Shown here in pieces: positions 58,321 through 64,000 of a stretch of DNA of 64,000 nucleotides (positions are counted from its first letter, which is position 1; the number at the start of each line of letters is the position of its first letter). Made by a program: the position numbers and the translations under genes. This DNA is from Olsenella sp. oral taxon 807. GTDB taxonomy: Bacteria > Actinomycetota > Coriobacteriia > Coriobacteriales > Atopobiaceae. Where the stretch lies: contig NZ_CP012069.2 of the NCBI RefSeq assembly GCF_001189515.2, forward strand, positions 1,550,001 through 1,614,000. Reading direction: 5' to 3'. The notes beneath the pieces are model-generated. The model did no database searches, was not told the DNA's origin, and saw nothing but the letters and a program-made list of their open reading frames with translations.

Positions 58321-58622
58321 GGAAAGACGCATTCTGCGCGACTGTTCGCATGCAAAGTGCGTCTTTCGGTGGGCAACGTGATGGAAAGGCGCAGTCTGCG
58401 GCCACCAGACCACCCAGACTGCGCTTTTCCATGAGGGGCTGTCGGGCCCAGAATGCGCTTTTTCGTGAGGCGACGCCACGTTTGCCCAGGTAAGGAAAAG
58501 CGCATTCTACGGAAAAGCGCACTCTGTGCAGACGCCCTCACGAAAAAGCGCACTCTGACCCATCACCCTCACGGAAAAGCGCACTTTGCCCACCAATGTA
58601 CGACCCAAACTGCACCTTTTGG
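58321..58622. repeat. Cluster of ten 16-bp repeats in both orientations
   Basis: Consensus GGAAAAGCGCACTCTG. Forward copies start at 58321, 58383, 58493, 58511, 58541 and 58573; reverse copies at 58353, 58415, 58449 and 58607. Most start-to-start distances are 30-34 bases, with one of 18 and one of 44. Several copies are flanked by CTCAC/GTGAG. Mixed orientation, variable bases and short spacers exclude a normal CRISPR array. No gene overlaps it. Confidence 0.85.
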
Positions 58623-58753
58623 TGAGTCAGCGAACGCGGAGTCATCTCGACCTACCAAAGGGCGCCCACTGACGGCAGAGCACCGGTCCTTGGCATGCCC
58701 GGCGTAGTATGGGACAATGCCACTATGGCAAGCCACGGAGGGACGATGCCACG

Positions 58754-59452
58754 ATGACTGAGCACGAACCCGGCGTCAGGCCAAATGATTCTTACGTCAG
58801 AGACGGAGACGCCGCGAGAAAGACCACAGATCGCACTGCCCAAGGCGGCGGGAAGGTTCACGCCGCACGCAATGTCGGACGGACGAAGCAGTCCCGCGAC
58901 GAGTCTATGCGCGAGCGCCTTGCCCTTGCCGCTGCGGCATTTGTCGTCGGAGGAGTCGTCGGCTGGCTCTATGAGGTAGGCATCGGCGTACTCGAGCGAG
59001 GTTTCTTCGACTGGGAGCACGGTGGGCTCGGTATTCCGTTCCTACAGATCTACGGCATCGGTAGCGCACTCGTCATGCTGCTGCTCGGTCGCGCCGACTC
59101 CCCCGTGCGTGCGCATCCACCGCTCTGCTTCGCAGCCATATGCCTGCTCACGGCAACGCTTGAGTATGCCAGCGGTGCGGCCATGCTCTACGGCCTGGGC
59201 GTGCAGACCTGGGACTATCGCGTACCGGGCTGGGACTTCATGTGCACGCCTGACGGCCTCTTGTCCCTGCGCGGCATCCTCTCGTTTGGCGTGCTCGGGA
59301 TCGTTCTTGTCTACCCCATCAAGTCGCTGGCGCGCAAGCTACGCGCGCGAATGCCAAGGACCTTCGACACCACCGTATGGTCACTCACGGCGTTCATCAT
59401 GGCAGTGGCTGTCGTCACCTACGCCGTCAGCGGCACCGGTGCCCTCAAGTAG
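58754..59452 (+). CDS. CmpB-family membrane protein (second)
   Basis: 232 residues from the ATG at 58754 (GGAGG twelve bases upstream; 58709 is an alternative). A hydrophilic N-terminal stretch of about 55 residues, then five or six spans with VVGWLYEVGIGVLERGFFDW, LGIPFLQIYGIGSALVML and VQTWDYRVPGWDF, the pattern of the CmpB (PF06541) family. Related in fold to 54410-55333 but shorter at the N-terminus. Role unknown. Confidence 0.75.
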   Translation: MTEHEPGVRPNDSYVRDGDAARKTTDRTAQGGGKVHAARNVGRTKQSRDESMRERLALAAAAFVVGGVVGWLYEVGIGVLERGFFDWEHGGLGIPFLQIYGIGSALVMLLLGRADSPVRAHPPLCFAAICLLTATLEYASGAAMLYGLGVQTWDYRVPGWDFMCTPDGLLSLRGILSFGVLGIVLVYPIKSLARKLRARMPRTFDTTVWSLTAFIMAVAVVTYAVSGTGALK

Positions 59453-59768
59453 CATCCCCAGCAGGTGGCCTCGCCACTGATGCCACCGCAACGGCCCACG
59501 ACAACACCTTCCCTGAAAAGCAGGCTATTTACCTGTAGCGCTCAGACGTTAGGCCGGCATGCCCGTCTGAACTTCGAGCGAAGATAGGTCCGTGGGGTCG
59601 ATGCCAAGCCTCCCCTCGGTCACCGCACGCCCGCATAGCTCCCGTCCTCGGCAAGTCGCTGTGAGTCTCGAGGGGCTGCCTCGCTGTGAGAGCTGAGCGA
59701 TTATAGCTCGGCGATAACAATGCAATGCTCCGCACCGTATTGATGTCATAACTCTCTTTAGTGGCATT
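59453..59768. other. Intergenic region, nothing clear
   Basis: 316 bases. A minus-strand fragment (ELCGRAVTEGRLGIDPTDLS) is protein-like but has no start signal and no recognisable family. The last 60 bases become AT-rich and should hold the promoter of the acetyltransferase gene. Confidence 0.4.
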
Positions 59769-60290
59769 ATGATAAGGAAGATTACCTTTGACTCAAACAG
59801 CAAGGACATCTCTCAAGATTTGCAGGGATTGAATATGCACATCGGATTTAAAAAAGGGATAAATAGAGGCAATGCCTTACTTTTATGCAAGTGGTCAAAT
59901 GAACAAGGAAAAGAATTCCAAGAACAATGGATGGGTTCTAAGATTTCTTACCCGTTGAGCTATAGCAAGATAATAGAATTGGAGAATATATTCTCAATAC
60001 TCAATAAGGAAGAATTTATCGGAATAATACAAGAAATACGAATTGATCAAAATAATATACATATAGGTAGATTCGTAATAGATCCTACAAAGACAGGATT
60101 GGGCATTGGGACAGAGGCACTGAGAGGGTTTATAGATCTCATTTTTCAGGATGAGAGTATCAAGAGTATTTCTCTAACAGTTTTTGATTCCAATCAAAAA
60201 GCAAAGAAAATTTATGAGAAACTTGGGTTTAGAGTTGACGAGATAATCGAGACCCCAAAGCTGAAGTATATCATGAGAAAGCACAGATAA
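59769..60290 (+). CDS. GNAT-family N-acetyltransferase, low GC
   Basis: 173 residues. The C-terminal half has the acetyl-CoA fold pattern: IGRFVIDPTKTGLGIGTEAL (a variant of the R/Q-x-x-G-x-G/A loop), LTVFDSNQKAKKIYEKLGFR and a final strand ending YIMRKHR. Substrate unknown; RimJ/RimL-like. The gene is strikingly AT-rich, with many AAA, ATA and AAT codons, in a GC-rich genome, so it is very probably a recent acquisition from a low-GC bacterium. The ribosome-binding site is weak. Confidence 0.85.
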   Translation: MIRKITFDSNSKDISQDLQGLNMHIGFKKGINRGNALLLCKWSNEQGKEFQEQWMGSKISYPLSYSKIIELENIFSILNKEEFIGIIQEIRIDQNNIHIGRFVIDPTKTGLGIGTEALRGFIDLIFQDESIKSISLTVFDSNQKAKKIYEKLGFRVDEIIETPKLKYIMRKHR

Positions 60291-60622
60291 AGGCCTGTGG
60301 TGGGGATCTTGGACTAAGACTCGCCTGATTGTAGAGCCCACTGCAGGGAAAGAGACGTGGTCAAAACATTGGCACATCCGTTCCGGCATCGACCAGGCGG
60401 ACACCTCGCTCACGACCGAACTCAACCTCGCCTTGGCACTTAAGGCCAACTCTCACGTCAAATAGCAGCTTCGAGAGTCCGTGTGGGAGGGCAGTTGCGT
60501 CACCGCCCTGGCGGCGTGGGCCTCAGGTCCGAGCGCCCTGGCGTCACGGGGGCCATGGGGTCGTTGATGTCGTGGGACCCGTAGCCCCGCCCGGTCGCGC
60601 GAGCGGCCGTGGGTACGCAGGA

Positions 60623-60680
60623 GTGTACACAGATTGACGAAAATGGCCCCTCGGAGCCGTTTTGGGCCATTCGTGTACAC
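60623..60680. repeat. Nested inverted repeat with GTGTACAC ends
   Basis: The self-complementary octamer GTGTACAC occurs at 60623-60630 and again at 60673-60680. Inside, AATGGCCC (60642-60649) pairs with GGGCCATT (60664-60671). The layout of two palindromes 50 bases apart with an internal stem suggests an operator pair or the end of a small mobile element. Confidence 0.5.
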
Positions 60681-61000
60681 TGTTGCGACGTGAGTTGCGT
60701 CGGGTGGCACGAGCGCCCCAACCGCCATGGCGTGCCGGCAGCACCCCTCGGTGGCCCGCCTCTCCCCTGGCCGGGAAAACAGGCTCTGCGCGAGTGGCGC
60801 CGCCGCCAGGTTGGCGTTTTCACTGGGGTGTCAACCCACGCAAACCCCCGAAGAGCCGTCAAATATGTCGATTTCGCGACCGTCTGGGGCCAAGGTCACA
60901 CCATAGCCGAGCGCACGGGCTCTGGCACGGCCAACTTCATCGAATGGGTGAGGGGATGCTGCGCGTAGCGTCCAGAATCCATGACCCAGCTCTTTCAAGA

Positions 61001-61027
61001 TAGTGCCCCGCAGATTGTGGGGCACTA
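61001..61027. repeat. Hairpin, copy 1 of a repeated palindrome
   Basis: Stem TAGTGCCCC / GGGGCACTA with a 9-base loop. The same palindrome recurs at 61062-61090. No T-run follows on either strand, so it does not look like a standard terminator, although it lies downstream of the minus-strand aldo-keto reductase gene. Confidence 0.65.
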
Positions 61028-61061
61028 AGAACTGAGTCTCAACTGGGCAAACGTCGCCACG

Positions 61062-61090
61062 ATAGTGCCCCGCAGCGTGCGGGGCACTAT
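61062..61090. repeat. Hairpin, copy 2 of a repeated palindrome
   Basis: Perfect 13-bp stem (ATAGTGCCCCGCA / TGCGGGGCACTAT) with a 3-base loop; longer and more regular than copy 1, 35 bases away from it. Confidence 0.75.
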
Positions 61091-61217
61091 GCGTCGGATC
61101 ACCTGCGATGCCAGCTGGCAAGGAGCCGACCGTCCGAGCTGTCCGGACCACCTGAGTGCGAGGACGACGCCCTATGCCTCGCACCACATGAGAGCGATGC
61201 TCCCACAGGGCGTCTCC

Positions 61218-62078
61218 TTAAAAGTCGACTTCGTCAGGGCTGCTACCCGAGCCTCCCATAAAGGGCAGCGCATCGATTGCGTCCATGTCTTGGGCGGTGA
61301 TCTTAAAGCCAAAGACGTCCGCGTTCTCGCGGATGCGCTGCTCATGGATGGACTTCGGCAGGGGGAGCACGTCGTGTTGCAACGCCCAGCGCACGCACAG
61401 CTGGGCGGTCGAGACGCCATAGCGCTCGGCAATCTGGACCATGCGCCCGTCCGTCAGCAACTTGCCCCGTCCTAGCGGACTCCACCCTTCAACCTGCACG
61501 CCATTGTGCTGGCAATACGACACGATGTCTGTCTGCATGAAACCGGGATGAAACTCAAGCTGGTCAACCATTGGAGCAACGTCAGCGGTCATCAGCGGCT
61601 CAAGATGATGCCTCAGGAAGTTCGAGACCCCGATTGACCTGACTCGACCCTCATGGTAGAGCTTCTCGAAGGCGCGCCATGTGTCACGGTTGATCGCCTG
61701 CCAGTCATCGAACTGGTGAGCAGCAGCTGGCCAGTGGATGAGGTAAAGGTCGAGATAGTCAAGGCCGAGGTCAGCAAGGGTCTTCTCAAAGGCATCCAAG
61801 GTCCTGTCGTAGCCGCGCTCCGTGTTCCAGAGCTTGCTTGTGACGAAGAGCTCTTCTCGCGAGATGCCTGCCTCCCTGATCCCGAGGGCCACCCCCTTGC
61901 CCACCGAGCGCTCGTTGCCATAGATAGCCGCGCCATCGATGTGGCGATAGCCCATCTTGATGGCACAGCTCACGGCCTCAACCGCCTCCTCGCCACTCGC
62001 CGTCTGCCACGTGCCGAGTCCGATGCAGGGGATGCCCCTACCGTTGGAAAGGACAAACGTATCTGCCAGTCGGTTCAT
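61218..62078 (-). CDS. Aldo-keto reductase
   Basis: 286 residues from the ATG at 62078 behind GGAGGTAGAG. AKR signatures in order: GLGTWQTASGEEA, MGYRHIDGAAIYGNERSVG (catalytic Asp and Tyr), LDYLDLYLIHWP (Lys lies just before in SKLWN, His here), GVSNFLRHHLEPL, and LPKSIHEQRIREN (cofactor binding). NADPH-dependent reduction of aldehydes or ketones, AKR5-like. Not linked to the glycan operons by spacing. Confidence 0.93.
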   Translation of the reverse strand: MNRLADTFVLSNGRGIPCIGLGTWQTASGEEAVEAVSCAIKMGYRHIDGAAIYGNERSVGKGVALGIREAGISREELFVTSKLWNTERGYDRTLDAFEKTLADLGLDYLDLYLIHWPAAAHQFDDWQAINRDTWRAFEKLYHEGRVRSIGVSNFLRHHLEPLMTADVAPMVDQLEFHPGFMQTDIVSYCQHNGVQVEGWSPLGRGKLLTDGRMVQIAERYGVSTAQLCVRWALQHDVLPLPKSIHEQRIRENADVFGFKITAQDMDAIDALPFMGGSGSSPDEVDF

Positions 62079-62267
62079 CTCTACCTCCGATGTTCGAGCT
62101 CCCATCTTCCCGAGAAGAGTATAGCCTGCCCCGTTGGTACATGCGAACGTGGTCGCAAGGCCCCCACTGTCCGATTTGCCTGCCGTTTGATCCTAACGAT
62201 CTATAGAGGCGTGGGCATGACCCAGCTCGCAAGATAGACACGCTGATGATAGCAAGGTGACCAAGAA

Positions 62268-63430
62268 CGCTCGGGGCCGAGTGGCAGTGCAACTCACACT
62301 GCCACTCGACGGTGAACGTACCACGCGTCGCGTTCAGGGCCGAGTGGCAGTGCGATCGGTACGCTCGGGGCCGAGTGGCAGTGAAGGGATGGGGTCTGGG
62401 TACGCCCGGGGCCGAGTGGCAGTGCGGCCGGGACTGCCAAACGGGCGTGAGCGTACCAAATCGGTACGATCGATGCCGAGTGGCAGTGAAGGGATGGGGT
62501 CTGGGTACGCCCGGGGCCGAGTGGCAGTGCGGCCGGGACTGCCAAACGGGCGTGAGCGTACCAAATCGGTACGATCGATGCCGAGTGGCAGTGAAGGGAT
62601 GGGGTCTGGGTACGCTCGGGGCCGAGTGGCAGTGCGATGTTCACTGCCACTCGATGGCGAACGTACCACGCCTCACGTTCAGGGCCGAGTGGCAGCGCAA
62701 TCGGTACGCTCGGGGCCGAGTGGCAGTGAAGGGATGGGGTCTGGGCACGCCCGGGGCCGAGTGGCAGTGCGGCCGGGACTGCCAAACGGGCGTGAGCGTA
62801 CCAAATCGGTACGATCGATGCCGAGTGGCAGTGAAGGGATGGGGTCTGGGTACGCTCGGGGCCGAGTGGCAGTGTGATGTTCACTGCCAGTCGATGGCGA
62901 ACGTACCACGCGTCGCGTTCGGGGCCGAGTGGCAGCGCAATCGGTACGCTCGGGGCCGAGTGGCAGTGAAGGGATGGGGTCTGGGTACGCTCGGGGCCGA
63001 GTGGCAGTGCGGCCGGGACTGCCAAACGGGCGTGAGCGTACCAAATCGGTACGCTCGGGGCCGAGTGGCAGTGAAGGGATGGGGTCTGGGTACGCTCGGG
63101 GCCGAGTGGCAGTGCGATGTTCACTGCCACTCGATGGCGAACGTACCACGCCTCACGTTCGGGGCCGAGTGGCAGTGCGGTCGGTACGATCGATGCAGAG
63201 TGGCAGTGCAATTGGTACGCTCGGGGCCGAGCGGCAGTGCGGCTCACACTGCCACTCGATGGTGAACGTACCACACCTCACGTTCAAGGCCGAGTGGCAG
63301 TGCGATCGGTACGATCGGGGCCGAGTGGCAGTGCAACTCACACTGCCGCTCGACGGTGAACGTACTACGCATCACGTTCAAGGCCGAGTGGCAGTGCGGT
63401 CGGTACGATCGATGCCGAGTGGCAGTGCGG
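62268..63430. repeat. 1.16-kb array of GAGTGGCAGTG repeats in both orientations
   Basis: About 25 forward copies of the core GAGTGGCAGTG (usually in GGGGCCGAGTGGCAGTG) and six close inverted copies (CACTGCCACTCG), with GGTACG/CGTACC between them. Part of the array has a higher-order period of 105 bases (for example 62461 and 62566). That period is a multiple of three, so several long frames stay open on both strands; these are by-products of the repeat. It lies between the aldo-keto reductase gene and the DUF4132-type gene. Confidence 0.9.
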
Positions 63431-63504
63431 ACTCGCAGGTCCAGCCGTTCAAGCACCCGAGAAACCGCTCCAGCCCTTGGGATCTCGACATCGTCACTCC
63501 CCAG

Positions 63505-64000
63505 TCACTCCGTGATCTGCCTCAGGATCTCTGGGTCCTTGATCTTCTGGTCACGAGCGAGCAGCAGGACCTTCGAGAGAACCTCGGCGGTCTTGGGATC
63601 CTCATCCGCAAAGGGCAAGAACAGGCGACCGCGCGTCTGGGAGTGTACGGGAAGCATGCAGATCATGCCCGTACCCATCTTGTGCACCACGCCCGATCCC
63701 AGGTGGATTGAGTAGTTGCCCAGGGTACCGTGGACCTTCGCATGCGAGCCGTCCACGTCCACGTTCCTCACCTTCAAAAGATCGAGCAGCTGCCCGAGAA
63801 TCGCACGGCGCATCTCGATCGTCGAGGAGCTGGTCTCGGGGTCGACGGCGCCCGCGTGGGCGACACTCACCACCAAATCAACATCACGCATCGTCTCGGA
63901 GAACACGATGGGAGCGATCTCCTCGAGCGGCACGGCCTTCCATGTGCCGCGCCCGAAGAAGTTGACCTCCTCGATCACAGGTGGCTCGATGTCAGCGGGA
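63505..64000 (-). CDS. C-terminal part of a DUF4132-type protein (cut by window edge)
   Basis: The frame is open through the window edge; the visible 164 or so residues end DQKIKDPEILRQITE. VDLVVSVAHAGAVDPETSSS, LGNYSIHLGSGVVHKMGTG, RGRLFLPFADEDPKTAEVLS and KVLLLARD are typical of the conserved end of the large DUF4132 (MolR-related) proteins. Function of the family is unclear. The real start lies outside; the Val at 63978 is internal. Confidence 0.7.
   Translation of the reverse strand, partial: PADIEPPVIEEVNFFGRGTWKAVPLEEIAPIVFSETMRDVDLVVSVAHAGAVDPETSSSTIEMRRAILGQLLDLLKVRNVDVDGSHAKVHGTLGNYSIHLGSGVVHKMGTGMICMLPVHSQTRGRLFLPFADEDPKTAEVLSKVLLLARDQKIKDPEILRQITE

Larger units (their letters stand above)
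60291..61217. other. Long intergenic region with inverted repeats
   Basis: 927 bases. 60300-60465 has a plus-strand frame (GSWTKTRLIVEPTAGKETWS) that looks like the decayed end of a gene. 60470-60970 is GC-rich without a convincing gene; its open frames lack ribosome-binding sites. It holds the inverted repeat at 60623-60680 and the two hairpins at 61001-61090. Confidence 0.45.

Noticed and set aside
59529-59735. 68-codon minus-strand frame
   Set aside because: No start signal, not similar to anything I recognise; better seen as chance or a decayed fragment.
60609-60968. 119-codon plus-strand frame
   Set aside because: No ribosome-binding site, composition unlike a protein, and it spans the GTGTACAC inverted repeat.
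58321-63430. CRISPR array
   Set aside because: Repeats occur in both orientations, are too short and variable, spacers are not unique sequences of uniform length, and no cas genes are present.
62257-63711. Several long frames across the GAGTGGCAGTG array on both strands
   Set aside because: They exist because the repeat period is a multiple of three and the unit lacks stops; no ribosome-binding site, and the predicted peptides only mirror the repeat.

Overview
The window looks like the chromosome of a high-GC Gram-positive actinobacterium, most likely class Coriobacteriia (Atopobiaceae/Olsenella-like). This rests on an rpmF-plsX-acpP lipid block, fused RmlC-RmlD proteins, CmpB-type membrane proteins, a DUF4132-type protein and very GC-rich coding sequence. 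The taxon is inferred from gene content and style; no rRNA gene is present to settle it. Nearly all of the window is one large surface-glycan locus plus flanking genes.

Layout. 0-1.4 kb: fatty-acid/phospholipid and ribosomal genes (acpP start, plsX, rpmF) on the minus strand. 1.7-9.6 kb: an unknown protein, a minus-strand group with an ABC exporter (ATPase and permease separated by other genes), a GT-C-like membrane protein and a secreted or anchored low-complexity protein. 9.7-18.6 kb: five tandem, partly identical GT-C membrane glycosyltransferase genes, followed by a Wzx-type flippase (18.6-19.9 kb). 20.1-28.7 kb: a tightly packed minus-strand operon for a CDP-3,6-dideoxyhexose pathway (ddhA, ddhB, ddhC). 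It continues into a YerE-like thiamine-diphosphate enzyme, an HpcH/HpaI-type aldolase, a HAD phosphatase, a sugar-nucleotide reductase and a GtrB/DPM-like glycosyltransferase. This suggests a branched-chain dideoxy sugar of the yersiniose type. 28.8-32.4 kb: a first rhamnose operon whose rmlA is broken. 32.4-35.1 kb: an acyltransferase between two insertion-sequence remnants.

35.2-45.6 kb: a plus-strand polymer operon with three glycosyltransferases, a Wzy-like polymerase, LicD, a fused LicC/LicA-like protein (phosphocholine activation and transfer), an IspD/TarI-like cytidylyltransferase, a second Wzx and a UDP-GlcNAc 2-epimerase. 45.7-48.5 kb: nested decayed insertion sequences. 48.6-53 kb: a second, intact rhamnose operon (rmlA, rmlB, rmlCD) and the WbaP-like initiating sugar-1-phosphate transferase. 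53.4-63.5 kb: a short paralogue of the anchored protein at 5.7 kb, two CmpB-family proteins, an iron alcohol dehydrogenase, an aldo-keto reductase and a low-GC acetyltransferase. This stretch also carries three unrelated families of short, both-orientation repeats. The window ends inside a DUF4132-type gene.

Working model (inference). WbaP starts a lipid-linked unit. Cytoplasmic glycosyltransferases add sugars, including rhamnose and probably ManNAc. Wzx/Wzy export and polymerise the unit. The Lic proteins add phosphocholine. The GtrB-like enzyme loads a sugar on polyprenyl phosphate as donor for the five GT-C enzymes, which would decorate the polymer outside the membrane with different specificities. 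The most noteworthy items are the homogenised GT-C array, the branched-sugar operon, the rmlA deletion backed by a second rml operon, and the short-repeat arrays.
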